A stretch of 64,000 nucleotides of DNA, from contig CAXUHF010000002.1 in the NCBI GenBank assembly GCA_964250765.1, positions 1-64,000 on the forward strand, written 5' to 3'. Each line of letters begins with the position of its first letter. Position 1 is the stretch's first letter. Made by a program: the position numbers and the translations under genes. This DNA comes from JBBQVS01 sp964250765 (GTDB lineage Bacteria; Chloroflexota; Ktedonobacteria; Ktedonobacterales; Ktedonobacteraceae). This document shows positions 40,655-50,809 of this stretch, piece after piece. The notes under the pieces were generated by a model. The model had not been told where the DNA came from, searched no databases, and saw only the letters and a list, made by a program, of their open reading frames with translations.

Positions 40655-43087
40655 TTATTTTTTGATTTTTCGGAGGAAGAGTTTGCCCATTAGTTGCCAG
40701 ATGCTGGGCCATAGTTGCTCGGCGTCTTGCAGTTCATTAGGGTGTGGGGCCTGATAAGGCGCGGCCCAACGGTCACGGACAAAGAGGTCAGTGAGGCGAC
40801 GGAAGGTACTTTCACCTTGCGGAACCTGACGAATCAATACATTGCTGTACTCGTAGGGTGTCTGCCATGTTTTGGGACCGAGGCCCACAAAGCGTGCGAG
40901 ATAACAGACGCGCCAGTACATACCGGCGATAAAAGTACTGTTCTCGTATAAGCTACGCCACCAGTAGCGACCGAGCGCGACGAAAAAGAAGAGCAACGAA
41001 AGTACTAATACCGTCATAGAGAGACCAATCAGCACAGACGTGTTGATCGGTTGGAAAGAAGACGTGAGTGTCTTCCGTGGTGGTGTTATCGGCTTCTTAG
41101 GATGAGTTGAGGTTGGTGTCTTGCCAGGAGGGATAACTGCTCCGGGTTTTGTTGCCACAGGTGTTAGAGTCGGCGGTGGCGTCGGCTTTGCACTCTTGAC
41201 AATGGTGGGCGCAAAGCCAGGAGTTGGGTCAAAGCTGACCCAGCCATAGGTTGGAAGATACGCTTGTACCCAACTATGAGCGTCGTCACCCTGCACTACC
41301 CACACTTTACGGAGAGTGTCAAAATGTCCATGACTGAAACCACTAACGACGCGGGTAGGGATGCCTAGTTGCCGTGCCATAATGCTCATCGCGCTGGCAT
41401 AGTAGGTACAATAGCCTTTGCGTGTTTGTAATAGCCAGTCAACGGCATCAACATTGTTCGGAACTGGTGTATTATCCAATGAGTATGTAAACTGGTTCTG
41501 ATCGCTCAAGTGCGTTTCAAGCATTTTAAGGGCGGTGTAGCTATTCGTAGCACCATTTACCCATTGTTTTAATGTTGTTAGTTCGTTTGATGATAGGTCT
41601 TTTGGATACTGTGTGTAGGCAACTTGTAACGCAGCATAGTTACTATTTTTACTCCAAAAGTCAGTATTATCAGTAGGTAATGGTACATCTTTATAGTATG
41701 ATGAATCTTCTGTGACTGCAGGAGGTACAACTGATGTCACCTTATAGCGTTCACCAACGACTAGAGGACTTCTCTGCGTCCATGTTACCGTCGTACCATC
41801 TGTCACACCATTGGAGACACCATCACTATACACGGCTGTATCAACATCAAATGTTACAGGTTGTGCTGGCCCAAAAATGTATTGCTTTGTACTCTGCGGT
41901 GGTTGCACAATTGTCACTTTTGTCTGCACCTGAACGGTGTCACTCCGTGTTATATCTAGTGGCAAGGGTGCATTAGCGGTATAGCCATGACTTCCACTAG
42001 TGTTCAGCGTCGAGGACCAAGTATGACCATCAAAGGCGTTGTAGGTAAAACCTTCGAGGTTTTGTGGCCCATTCGTAGAACTTGTGTAGTTGAGAATCTC
42101 ACCGCTCGGTAAGTGAACACTACCGGAGATGGTCAGTTGGTCGCCAAAGAAATTTGTAGGCGATTGATATGGCTGTACAATTGAACCCGGATTTTGTAGT
42201 GAAACGTGCCCATTAAGAATATTCGTCCAAGCGTTGTTGAGATGATCCCAAAATACTTTGCCACTCTGCGATTGATCGACGATGGGAAGTGCGGGACTAA
42301 GCAGAATGACAGCGAGTGTTAGGATAGACGCAACCTGCATACAACGTGCTGTGATACTGCGCATCCACGAACGATCAGTGTGCAAACCCTCACGTCTCCA
42401 TTGCATAATTTGTGCTGTGAGATGAGTACGCGCGATCAGCAACAGCAGGGCGCACAGCAGTACAACGAAGAGGAGTAGTAGGTCTTGCTTTACATAATTG
42501 AGATTCACAAGCATGATAGAGCAATAGACAAAGGCGACCAGCCAGGGAAGATGTGCGCGATAGATCAGCCAACTGCCGAAGTAACCAAGAAAGAAGCAGA
42601 GGAAAGAGAGGTAAAAAAAGAATACTACCTCCTCACCATTAGGCATCATTGTTGCACCGAGACCTCCGGTGATGACTGCGCGTAAGTCGCCGAGCAAGGC
42701 AAGCCAGGAGACGTGGAACGCGATAAAGCTTGTCAGCCAGACCGAGAGCCAATGACCGAGCAGGCATGCGCCGAGGTGTAGCAGCGATTGTGGCATGCGC
42801 GGCGTCTTGGCTACCACAAGTCCTGTCAGCAAACCAATAAAAGGGCTTCCCAGTAAGACAATACTGTGATCGACCCAGTTGGCGGCGATTACAGATAGCG
42901 TGACGCTGTAGACCGCTATGGCTAATAACAGTAGCACAAACCACCCTTCTGTTGGAGCTAGAGCGAATTGCGCTGGTGAAGACGCCTGTTTTATATGTTG
43001 GGATGTCAATTTATTAATAGGGTAAGAAGAAGGCTGTATGCCTTCTTGTTGAGACAAACGATTGGGATTAGCAACACTCGACCGCAT
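40655..43087 (-). CDS. TgpA-like membrane transglutaminase
   Basis: A protein of about 810 residues. About seven transmembrane segments occupy residues 40-270 (for example WFVLLLLAIAVYSVTLSVIA). A large extracytoplasmic region follows with a transglutaminase-like domain: catalytic Cys in RKGYCTYYASAMSIMARQLG near 558, His in GDDAHSWVQAYLPTYGW near 601 and Asp in SFDPTPGF near 618. A Pro/Thr-rich spacer and one more membrane helix (LSMTVLVLSLLFFFVALG) lead to a C-terminal DUF4129-like domain. This order matches TgpA/YebA proteins, often linked with MoxR ATPases, which are not seen here. ATG 43087 has AGAGGAG 7 bases upstream. An assembly gap starts 100 bases before it. Confidence 0.92.
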   Translation of the reverse strand: MRSSVANPNRLSQQEGIQPSSYPINKLTSQHIKQASSPAQFALAPTEGWFVLLLLAIAVYSVTLSVIAANWVDHSIVLLGSPFIGLLTGLVVAKTPRMPQSLLHLGACLLGHWLSVWLTSFIAFHVSWLALLGDLRAVITGGLGATMMPNGEEVVFFFYLSFLCFFLGYFGSWLIYRAHLPWLVAFVYCSIMLVNLNYVKQDLLLLFVVLLCALLLLIARTHLTAQIMQWRREGLHTDRSWMRSITARCMQVASILTLAVILLSPALPIVDQSQSGKVFWDHLNNAWTNILNGHVSLQNPGSIVQPYQSPTNFFGDQLTISGSVHLPSGEILNYTSSTNGPQNLEGFTYNAFDGHTWSSTLNTSGSHGYTANAPLPLDITRSDTVQVQTKVTIVQPPQSTKQYIFGPAQPVTFDVDTAVYSDGVSNGVTDGTTVTWTQRSPLVVGERYKVTSVVPPAVTEDSSYYKDVPLPTDNTDFWSKNSNYAALQVAYTQYPKDLSSNELTTLKQWVNGATNSYTALKMLETHLSDQNQFTYSLDNTPVPNNVDAVDWLLQTRKGYCTYYASAMSIMARQLGIPTRVVSGFSHGHFDTLRKVWVVQGDDAHSWVQAYLPTYGWVSFDPTPGFAPTIVKSAKPTPPPTLTPVATKPGAVIPPGKTPTSTHPKKPITPPRKTLTSSFQPINTSVLIGLSMTVLVLSLLFFFVALGRYWWRSLYENSTFIAGMYWRVCYLARFVGLGPKTWQTPYEYSNVLIRQVPQGESTFRRLTDLFVRDRWAAPYQAPHPNELQDAEQLWPSIWQLMGKLFLRKIKK

Positions 43088-43187
43088 CAAGCACTCCTCT
43101 AGGTACAACAACCACATTGCCATCTAAGTATATCTCGTATTATAGAGAAAAACATGGTATCTGCACAGAGGTAGTACAAATCTCTGT

Positions 43188-43287
43188 NNNNNNNNNNNNN
43201 NNNNNNNNNNNNNNNNNNNNNNNNNNNNNNNNNNNNNNNNNNNNNNNNNNNNNNNNNNNNNNNNNNNNNNNNNNNNNNNNNNNNNNN
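43188..43287. other. Assembly gap (100 N)
   Basis: Exactly 100 undetermined bases, the usual length for a gap of unknown size. Gene order across it depends on scaffolding. The real distance may differ, and genes could be missing. Confidence 0.99.
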
Positions 43288-43625
43288 AGGGGAAGAGGCT
43301 CCCGCTTGCTACGTACTCGTGTACATAGACACGCAAAAGGAGCCTCTATGAAAGGGGGGAAGGAGAATATGCAGGTGCGGAACAACACCTGTTGGTGGAG
43401 GGATAACGAGTACGGGGGACAACAATCAAAGAGGGGGAAAAGCCCTCAAGCCGTAGGTCATGGCTTAGGCTGTTCATCGTTTTAGCCGCTTGCTTGCTAC
43501 ATCATGAGTATAGTTGACATAATATGAAATGTCAAGAGTAAGCCCTAGCATATTGGTACTATGTCATGGTTAAGGTTTCGTGTGTGCTCTACTATCTTGC
43601 TCACACCTGTAGATACGTGCAGGAC
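43288..43625. other. Intergenic stretch next to the gap
   Basis: 338 bases from the gap to the stop of the DUF2079 gene. The left end (around 43290-43345) has gaggctcccgcttg and aaaggagcctct, which can pair. A frame at 43348-43485 has AAAGGAG ahead, but its product is low in complexity and unmatched. No certain gene is here. Confidence 0.5.
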
Positions 43626-45881
43626 TTAGGCTACAAGGGTTAGTGACATGACCCGTACTGTTTTGGTTGTTGGGTTAGACACAACTGTTCGAGTAGTGTG
43701 TTGTACGGAAAGTGGGCGGCGTATCTGCACATCGCTGACATGATCTGCAGGCTCTATGAGCGGAATGAGAGCTAAGGAGACGGAGGCCGTTCCTGTATGC
43801 AGTCCCATCGCGTGCAAACTGAACACTTGACTCGTCACACGCATAAGCATTCCTGGTTTCCAGGTCTGTGTCTGGCACCAGACAAGTGAGGGCACATCAG
43901 TACTAACAACCTTCTCTTGCCCTCGGTGATCCTTGACTAGCACAGCTATCTGTAGAGGATCAGGCATGGGAGCGAGCACACGCCAGTAGGTGGTGACAGA
44001 CATATATCCCGCGCTAAGGCTGAAGCGAGTGGGCGCATTCACATGCTCGCCTACCAACTCCATACTTGGAGTCGCATCGTCGGCATCCTTGAATAGGACG
44101 CTAACAGGATTGGGAATGGCTTGATGCGCTGGCAGCGCGAGATAGGAGCAGAAGGGTTTGGGCAGAGCAGGTAGCACAAACTGTGCGTCTGTTGTAGGAG
44201 TCGGTTGAACAGCAGAAGCGGGAGAAACGCCGGGAGCAGATGCACCTTTTTTGAGCAGGATGTACCCGTCATGTGCATCCAGAACGCCATATGCACCACT
44301 CAAGAGTACTTTCTTGGCCTCGCGGATGTAGTCAGTCGAGCTGTAGAACGGATAGATATCGCTGGTCACGTCCAAAAACACGTAATTCGCACTCATGTCA
44401 GCATAGGGGAAAAGATAGATACTGGCACGATGACTCACATGGGGCACGAGTGATGATTGTGCAGACAGCGAGGCTTGTGGAGGAATCTGCCGCAAAAATG
44501 CTTGTGCAAGGGCAACATGGGCAGTTTTTTGAGGCCACATAAAGCCCGGAGAAAAGGGTAAGTTCTCAGACCCAGCATCCGCACGAACAGTGGCGAACAG
44601 GATGAGAATTAGTATGAGGGCAAGCACTACACGTCGTCCAATACCTGCCTGATCTCGTATTTCACATAGTCTTGAAAAGCGGGTTCCTCGGCGTGCAAGG
44701 GCAAGTAGTGAAGCAGGCGCGATAGCGTGTATACGGGGAAATATATAACGTAATAGCCACAGCAAGACGACGAGTGCTTCAACCACGGAGAAGACTAGAA
44801 TCGGAACGAGTTCTGCATTGTACTGGAACAGACCACTATACATCTGTGGGTCTGTACTGAAGAGATTGAGCAAGAGTGTTGGCGCACCCAAAACTAGCAC
44901 CCAAGGAGCCAGTAGAGCAAGATAAGCTGTCGGAGAGAGCAATAGGCGCAGATAAAGAATGTGTGTTCGCTCAAACACATGTTGTTTGAGCAAGGTACTT
45001 GGGTGGAGCAGGATGGAGCGGACCACCTGTGATGGCGAATTTCCTAAATAGCTATAGCGACTCGTCAAGAGTGAGTGCCCTGTGGGGCTGGATAGATGAA
45101 CGACGTAAAGCCCTAAGCCAGTCCAAGCGAAGGCGAGAAGAATCAAACCAAGACCACTACGCCACCGTTTCTGCAAGAACAGCATCCATAGTCCACACAG
45201 CGCGATAACACCCGCGATCTCCTCTTTACATGCTAGTGAGAGGATGGCAAATACGAAGAGCCAGACGGTCTGACGCGTGTAGAGAAAATAGAGCAGAAAC
45301 ATAACGAACGCGATGGTCAAGGTGACTGCGTGAAAGTCGAAGAGAGTGGCGTGTTGTTGCGCGGGAAACAAGAGATAGAGCAGGGCAATAGCAACCCCTG
45401 CCCATTCGTTACGTAGGCGTAGACGAGCAAGCCAGAAGGCGGGAAATGCTCCACTCGCAACGACCAGCGTTTGCAACACCACCAGCGTTTTCGGTGTAGA
45501 GGCGATGCGGTAGAAGAGGGAAACGAGGAAGAGAATAGGCTCAAAGTGAATGGCAAAGCGAGAGATACCAGTGGTGCTGATACAATTGGTATCTCCAATA
45601 ATGTTGCAGATGGTTTGTTGCATAATATGACCATGCACCGTATTCCAGATAGCTTGATCCATGATGCCCAGGTCTTCAGCATGTGTCAGGTAGGCGTCCT
45701 GTAACTGTGTCAGGTACACAATGAAGAAGGTGGCAAACAGGAGTGCAGCAAGTGCTACAACTCCTGTCGCCCACCCAAATGCACGTGTTCGAGGCAGTGG
45801 TTCAGGTTTTGGATACAAAACCGTACTGACAAAAGACGTGGAGCGTCGAGAAAGCTGTCGAGTCCAGTGGAGTGCGTTCAT
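43626..45881 (-). CDS. DUF2079 family membrane protein
   Basis: A 751-residue protein that fits DUF2079. After a basic N-terminus it has one helix near 36-60 and then the family region THAEDLGIMDQAIWNTVHGH and RFAIHFEPILFLVSLFYRI, followed by about ten membrane helices (for example VGVAIALLYLLFP and LILLAFAWTGLGLYVVHL), and a large soluble C-terminal part from about residue 440. The fold resembles GT-C glycosyltransferases or mannosyltransferases, with acidic residues in the first outside loop, but activity is unproved. AAGGGG is 9 bases ahead of the ATG. It stands with the APC permease on the same strand, 94 bases downstream. Confidence 0.88.
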   Translation of the reverse strand: MNALHWTRQLSRRSTSFVSTVLYPKPEPLPRTRAFGWATGVVALAALLFATFFIVYLTQLQDAYLTHAEDLGIMDQAIWNTVHGHIMQQTICNIIGDTNCISTTGISRFAIHFEPILFLVSLFYRIASTPKTLVVLQTLVVASGAFPAFWLARLRLRNEWAGVAIALLYLLFPAQQHATLFDFHAVTLTIAFVMFLLYFLYTRQTVWLFVFAILSLACKEEIAGVIALCGLWMLFLQKRWRSGLGLILLAFAWTGLGLYVVHLSSPTGHSLLTSRYSYLGNSPSQVVRSILLHPSTLLKQHVFERTHILYLRLLLSPTAYLALLAPWVLVLGAPTLLLNLFSTDPQMYSGLFQYNAELVPILVFSVVEALVVLLWLLRYIFPRIHAIAPASLLALARRGTRFSRLCEIRDQAGIGRRVVLALILILILFATVRADAGSENLPFSPGFMWPQKTAHVALAQAFLRQIPPQASLSAQSSLVPHVSHRASIYLFPYADMSANYVFLDVTSDIYPFYSSTDYIREAKKVLLSGAYGVLDAHDGYILLKKGASAPGVSPASAVQPTPTTDAQFVLPALPKPFCSYLALPAHQAIPNPVSVLFKDADDATPSMELVGEHVNAPTRFSLSAGYMSVTTYWRVLAPMPDPLQIAVLVKDHRGQEKVVSTDVPSLVWCQTQTWKPGMLMRVTSQVFSLHAMGLHTGTASVSLALIPLIEPADHVSDVQIRRPLSVQHTTRTVVSNPTTKTVRVMSLTLVA

Positions 45882-45975
45882 GTGCCTATCCCCTTCTAAG
45901 AAGCGTTCCGTGTAGTATACATACTTCGCTCAGAAGTACAAGCACAACAGGACTTTCTAGCTTTGAATAACGGTT

Positions 45976-47421
45976 CTATTCACGGTCAGCGATGAGGGAG
46001 CCTACTCGGTCTCCCAAGCTTGGATCTCTCACGCTGAGAATGATGGCGTAGATGACCGCAAGGACAACGACTCCCAGACTGATCCAGGGAAAATAGTCAA
46101 AGGGAGCAGGCTGCCCTGGCTGCACGAGTGCCCAGAGTGGGAAGCCGATGGCAAACACTCCTAAGAGTGGTAAGACCAAGTGTTTGAGCCAGGAGAATTG
46201 TTCGCGGAGATTTCGCCAGTAGTAGACGGGCAAGGCTAGGTTTGAGACGAGATAGACCAGTGCTATCAGAATCGTCCCTAGCGTCGCAATCTCTCCGAAG
46301 AAGACGACAGGGTCTACTGTCCATCCGAAGATGTACACGATAGCCAAGCTCACTCCAAAGAAGACCAGGAAGCTTACCCAGGGGGTATGACGCTGAGACA
46401 ATCTTGCTAATGAGGATGGTAAAAGTCCCTCACGAGCAGCATTAAAGATCAGGCGGGATTGCGAGTTTGAACCCGCAATCATGGAACTCATGATTGAGGT
46501 GAAGCCAGCGATATAGGCTAGAAAGGCCAGGATGCCGGATATCTTCTGGGCTGCATCAATGAACGGGACGAGTGGTTTTGCCAGGGCTGCGGCATTGTAA
46601 TTATAGGCAACAACGGTGGCGTACATAAATAGGACGTAACTCACCGTCATGAGCAGTATACTTGAATAGATGGCTCTAGGGACGTTGCGTCGCGGCTCAC
46701 TCGTTTCCTCAGCGAGTGACGCAGAGTTCTCCCAGCCAACGAAGAGGTAGACCGCTATTGGAAACGCTAAACCCAGACCTGCTATCCCACCGATGTTGGC
46801 AGGATTGAAGGGCGCAAGGGAAAGGTGTGTTGCATTGGTAGCCAGCTCAATACACGAAACCAGGACCAGGACGATCATCTCCAAAAGGAAGAAGTATCCT
46901 GCCAAGCGGGTAGAAAGGTGGACGCCTCTCACCATGAGGAAAAAGGCTATCACGACAAAGAGCAGGGTAAGTATCTGCCAGGGTATATTGATCCCAACGT
47001 ACTTTTGCAGAATGATCTGCGTCCACCCACCAGAGATGTCGAGCACCGAGGAGATAGCCACAATATATCCAATGCTGATCACAATGGTGGTTGACACTGC
47101 CATGACGGGTCCGAAGGTCTTTCCGATGAAGGTAATAAACGAGCCAGTTGACGGGAGTGCACGGGAGAATTCGGCGAGAGTATTGCCGAGAAGCGCAATG
47201 GCGATAGCTGCTAAGATGATGACGAGAGGTGAACCAATGCCAGCTGTTCCTGCGAGCAAAGCAGAACTAAAAAAGAAGCTCATCGCGGGCGCGATGTTTG
47301 CCATTGTCGAAGTGGCAATATCAATCAGCTTCAGTGCCCCTCGCTCAAGTTGCGGAGCCGCGAGGCCGGGCAATTTCCCTTCGCCTGGTACTGTGGGTTC
47401 TAATTCCTCTGGTACATGCAT
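45976..47421 (-). CDS. APC family permease
   Basis: A 481-residue membrane protein with about 12 helices. The N-terminal part (LERGALKLIDIATSTMANIA, PAMSFFFSSALLAGTAGIGS) has the first broken-helix region. LGNTLAEFSRALPSTGSFI, VGWENSASLAEETSEPRRNV and MIAGSNSQSRLIFNAAREGL are typical APC-superfamily signatures of amino-acid/polyamine transporters. The substrate is unknown; an amino acid is likely. The ribosome site AGAGGAAAC lies 9 bases ahead of ATG 47421. It is transcribed in the same direction as the two kinase genes but is separated from them by 296 bases. Confidence 0.93.
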   Translation of the reverse strand: MHVPEELEPTVPGEGKLPGLAAPQLERGALKLIDIATSTMANIAPAMSFFFSSALLAGTAGIGSPLVIILAAIAIALLGNTLAEFSRALPSTGSFITFIGKTFGPVMAVSTTIVISIGYIVAISSVLDISGGWTQIILQKYVGINIPWQILTLLFVVIAFFLMVRGVHLSTRLAGYFFLLEMIVLVLVSCIELATNATHLSLAPFNPANIGGIAGLGLAFPIAVYLFVGWENSASLAEETSEPRRNVPRAIYSSILLMTVSYVLFMYATVVAYNYNAAALAKPLVPFIDAAQKISGILAFLAYIAGFTSIMSSMIAGSNSQSRLIFNAAREGLLPSSLARLSQRHTPWVSFLVFFGVSLAIVYIFGWTVDPVVFFGEIATLGTILIALVYLVSNLALPVYYWRNLREQFSWLKHLVLPLLGVFAIGFPLWALVQPGQPAPFDYFPWISLGVVVLAVIYAIILSVRDPSLGDRVGSLIADRE

Positions 47422-47717
47422 TACTCGTTTCCTCTTTTCTCGCTATCCCTGTGAAACCGTAGGGGTAGCTGCTCAATAACGCTACTTTTGGAGGTTTTAG
47501 TAGGGGTATCTAGGGTTCTCTTGTGGACTCCTCCTTCTGCTGCCAAGGGCGGCACTAGTGACTGACTACATAGTGACGTTGTACATACACGAAAGAAGCT
47601 GCTTCCAAAGGATATATAAGTATAGCACGCGAAACTGATGACAAGCAGCCCCAATCATGAAGTAAATCGCTTGATGCAGGCTGAGCCAACAGTGGTGTCT
47701 TACTGGTACGTGTATGG

Positions 47718-48779
47718 TCAGGAGTGCAAAATTCCAGCTTGTAGCACGATCATCACACCCAGAAGGAGGATGAGCAGAATTGCGAACGCAACCAGGAGGA
47801 AGAGGCTACGTCTCCAAAAGCGTGGAGCGAGAGGTCGATTTGACTTGGAAGAGGGTATTTCATCTACTCGTTCCTGCTCGTTGTGAGCAGAGCTGGTTGT
47901 TGGAAGAAGGAGAGGTGGAGGCACGGACGGTGGAACGGCTTGTGTCGTGATCTCGTGCCAAAACGTCTCAAGTGTAGCGAAGCGATCCTCGCTCTTGAGA
48001 GATAAGGCGCGTCCAATGGCGTGAGAGACTGCGACAGGCACTGTCGGAGTGAGTTGAATAACTGGCTTGAGCGGATCTCGCTCTGGACTCATGACGCGGG
48101 AGATTGCGCTGGGAGGAGCACTACCTGCCAACAGCGTATAGAGCGTGGCGGCGAGTCCATATGTATCCGTCTGTGGACTCGTTCCTCCCGTGTATTGTTC
48201 GGGGGCCGCGTAGCGCGAGGAGCCTTGAAACAAAACCGTCGCAGTTCCAGCAACAAAGGGCTTGGCGGTACCAAAATCGACGAGGACCGCCTTGTGCGCT
48301 CCAACTGGAACAATAATATTGCTCGGTTTGATATCGCGGTGCAGAATTGGTGGCTCTTGTCGGTGCAGGTACATGAGCGCATCGGCGATGGGGGCCAAGA
48401 GTGTGAGCACTAACGAGAGAGGCAGGCGTTGGTCCGATTGCTCTTGGCGTAGCACGTCCAGGTTCTGTCCTCGAATGTAGTCCATGAGGAGATAACTTCG
48501 CTTCAGGGACTCATGTTCAAAAATGCGGTAGACACGGGGCAAAGCTGGATGATGAAGGTGCTGGAGGATTTGCCCCTCAAAGAGAAAGTGCTCTCGCTCT
48601 TGCTGAGTGGGAGTAATGCTCTCTTTAAGGGCAAAATGCGCTTGAGCACCGACCTTTTGCCTCACTAAGTAGACGGCTCCACTCTCCCCTGTACCCAGCA
48701 CTGCTTCGACCACGTAGTGGTCTCCATGAGGGTCGCGGACAATCACTCCTATCGGTAACGTCATTTTTGCATACGTCAT
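47718..48779 (-). CDS. Membrane-anchored Ser/Thr protein kinase
   Basis: A 353-residue Hanks-type kinase with all catalytic motifs: Gly-rich loop LGTGESGAVYL (28-38), ATP-binding Lys52 (ALKES), catalytic loop HRDIKPSN (147-154, Asp149), DFG (168-170) and APE (192-194). A single transmembrane segment lies near the C-terminus (LFLLVAFAILLILLLGVMI), and only a few residues follow outside, so it has no real extracytoplasmic sensor. GAGGTAAACT precedes ATG 48779. It lies 125 bases downstream of the pseudokinase gene on the same strand and could phosphorylate or be controlled by that neighbour. Confidence 0.93.
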   Translation of the reverse strand: MTYAKMTLPIGVIVRDPHGDHYVVEAVLGTGESGAVYLVRQKVGAQAHFALKESITPTQQEREHFLFEGQILQHLHHPALPRVYRIFEHESLKRSYLLMDYIRGQNLDVLRQEQSDQRLPLSLVLTLLAPIADALMYLHRQEPPILHRDIKPSNIIVPVGAHKAVLVDFGTAKPFVAGTATVLFQGSSRYAAPEQYTGGTSPQTDTYGLAATLYTLLAGSAPPSAISRVMSPERDPLKPVIQLTPTVPVAVSHAIGRALSLKSEDRFATLETFWHEITTQAVPPSVPPPLLLPTTSSAHNEQERVDEIPSSKSNRPLAPRFWRRSLFLLVAFAILLILLLGVMIVLQAGILHS

Positions 48780-48904
48780 AGTTTACCTCGTCACGTGATG
48801 AAACGCTAGCATTTTTCTATGAGACATCTCTTTGTACTAACGCACATTCAAAGGCGAATCGGTGTATTGTTCTTCTCTTCACCTGTCAGTACAACGAAAA
48901 AGTG

Positions 48905-50584
48905 CTAGAGTGCAATCACCTGAAAACTGCGTATCTCAAGCTGTGTCCCGTAGCTTTTGAGACCAACGTGTCCACCTGTGCGATATTGGCTATCATGTGT
49001 CTCAGCGAGAGGACGTCCATCAACAAAGAACGTGAGGAGAGAGTCTTTGACTTCAAAGCGATAGCTGTGCCAAACTGTACCGGGGTTGAACGGCACCGTT
49101 GCTAGAATAGCATTATCCGCTTGGAGTCGTATTTTTTGATCGCAGACCGCTGCTTTGTAGCCATGCCAACCATCGGGCGTCGATGTTCCTCGAAGTGCTA
49201 CATCGAAACACGGCCAACCAGCTATCACATGTACTCTCGTCTCTACCGCATAATTTGAGGTAGTGGTCATCGTATAGGGAGCGAGAATGGTTGGGTCCGG
49301 TTGCTCACTATAGGACGATCCATCGTTGACAAGCTCATTGTTCGCCACCGTCCAATCGGGTGATCCCTTGCCAGACCAGCCTTTGGACCAATCTGCTTGG
49401 TAGACCACTCCGACTATCCGTGTAGGAGTGGCAGTCGGAAGAGGCGTCAACGTTGGTGTTGGTACTAGTGTGGGAGTTGTGTGCTGACTTCCTCCTCCAG
49501 TCCTCCTCACTTGCGTATTTCCATTGTGGGAAGCAAGGAGGAGCCTTCCTGCAAATGTACCAAGCAAGAACAGGAGAATAAGGAGAACGGGCATAAATAC
49601 AAGCCATCCCTTCTTTCCCCATCCCTTACTTTTCCCTCGTTCTGATGGTGCAGATGATTCCGATGCTCTTTGAAGACGAGGGCCTGAGGGAACGCTTGCA
49701 TAGAACTGTTCTAGTGGAGCGTCTTGTACGCGCAGGACAGGTACTTGCGGAGCGGAGATGGATTCGGCTGGAACAACAGAAAGTCCTTGGCTCTCAGCGT
49801 GCGCTTGTTCAAAGGCAGTGGCGAATGCGGAAACACTGTTGAAACGCTGCTGAGGATTTCTTCTGAGAGCCGTCTGTACAACATCTGCAACGAGTGGAGG
49901 GAGCATTGCAAGATGCTCCCGTAGTGAGGCAGGCGCAGTATCTCCGTTTTGATTCTCCATTTTAGATGCAGCAAGGTGCTGACCCGTCAGCCATTCATAG
50001 ACAACACAGGCGAATGCATATTGATCACTCATAGGGCTTGCTTCACCCCACACCTGCTCTGGGGCAAGAACGTTTTCTGCCTTCTCTTGAGCAGAAGCAT
50101 GTGAGAGGATGACCGGAAGAGCAAAATTGGTTAGGACAACGTTCCCGTTTCGCTCAAGAAACATATTTTCTGGCTTGATATTCTGATGGACAATATTTCT
50201 TGCATGAGCATAGGAAAGAGCGGCGGCAAGTTGTTTGACAAAAGGGAGAACCTGTGAAACAGAGAGCCGTGAGCCGGGTGGATAACGCTGATAAAGTGTT
50301 TCATCGGGGACATAGGCTATGACGAGAAAACAAAGAGCGTCCTCTACACCATAATCAAGCAGTGGTACGATGTTAGGATGTGTGAGATGAGCGAGAGCCT
50401 GTGCCTGTGAAAGAAAGAGGTTTTGGTCATGAGGCGAGAGCAATGTAGGAAACACTTTCAATACAACCTGGGCTTTCGACTCAGGTTGTTGAGCGAGATA
50501 AACGTCCACTAAACGGTTGTTGCTTAGTGTACGCAACACGCGGTAATTTCTCACAATCTTTCCTGTACGATCATCTGCATGCAT
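48905..50584 (-). CDS. Receptor-like pseudokinase with extracellular LamG-type domain
   Basis: A 559-residue protein. Residues 14-270 form a protein-kinase fold. Lys43 (VVLKVF) is kept, but the Gly-rich loop is degenerate (LSNNRLVDVYL), the helix-C Glu position reads SQAQ, the catalytic loop is HQNIKPEN with Asn135 in place of Asp, and the DFG is NFA (153-155). It should not transfer phosphate. A transmembrane segment is at about 318-341 (VFMPVLLILLFLLGTF), then a Thr/Pro linker and an outside domain of about 160 residues (VVYQADWSKGWSG, then YRFEVKDSLLTFFVDGRPLA) of LamG/3-keto-disaccharide-hydrolase type. AAAGGAAC precedes the ATG. Confidence 0.9.
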   Translation of the reverse strand: MHADDRTGKIVRNYRVLRTLSNNRLVDVYLAQQPESKAQVVLKVFPTLLSPHDQNLFLSQAQALAHLTHPNIVPLLDYGVEDALCFLVIAYVPDETLYQRYPPGSRLSVSQVLPFVKQLAAALSYAHARNIVHQNIKPENMFLERNGNVVLTNFALPVILSHASAQEKAENVLAPEQVWGEASPMSDQYAFACVVYEWLTGQHLAASKMENQNGDTAPASLREHLAMLPPLVADVVQTALRRNPQQRFNSVSAFATAFEQAHAESQGLSVVPAESISAPQVPVLRVQDAPLEQFYASVPSGPRLQRASESSAPSERGKSKGWGKKGWLVFMPVLLILLFLLGTFAGRLLLASHNGNTQVRRTGGGSQHTTPTLVPTPTLTPLPTATPTRIVGVVYQADWSKGWSGKGSPDWTVANNELVNDGSSYSEQPDPTILAPYTMTTTSNYAVETRVHVIAGWPCFDVALRGTSTPDGWHGYKAAVCDQKIRLQADNAILATVPFNPGTVWHSYRFEVKDSLLTFFVDGRPLAETHDSQYRTGGHVGLKSYGTQLEIRSFQVIAL

Positions 50585-50809
50585 CGCCTGTTCCTTTGCG
50601 TATCGTCAGTATCCACGCTCTCCTTGTTGATACGCATGTTTCGCGGGAGAAGTTTCGCATTCCAAAGACAAGAAGAGGTCTCTTCCCGTTATGCACTTCT
50701 TGAGATTTTTTTGAGGCTTGTACAGCCTCTCTATACTTTTTCTGTATATCCACTGGACTATACTACTGAGAGAGACGTCCGAAGTAGGACATGAAGAGAA
50801 GGATTAAGT

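Noticed and set aside
43348..43485. 45-residue frame with AAAGGAG upstream, beside the 100-N gap
   Set aside because: Product shows no domain and odd composition; it lies in a region next to a gap, and the ribosome-like site may be chance.
46793..47479. 228-residue antisense frame over the APC permease
   Set aside because: It mirrors a clear transporter gene and its product is rich in Met, Ala, Ser and Arg with no domain.
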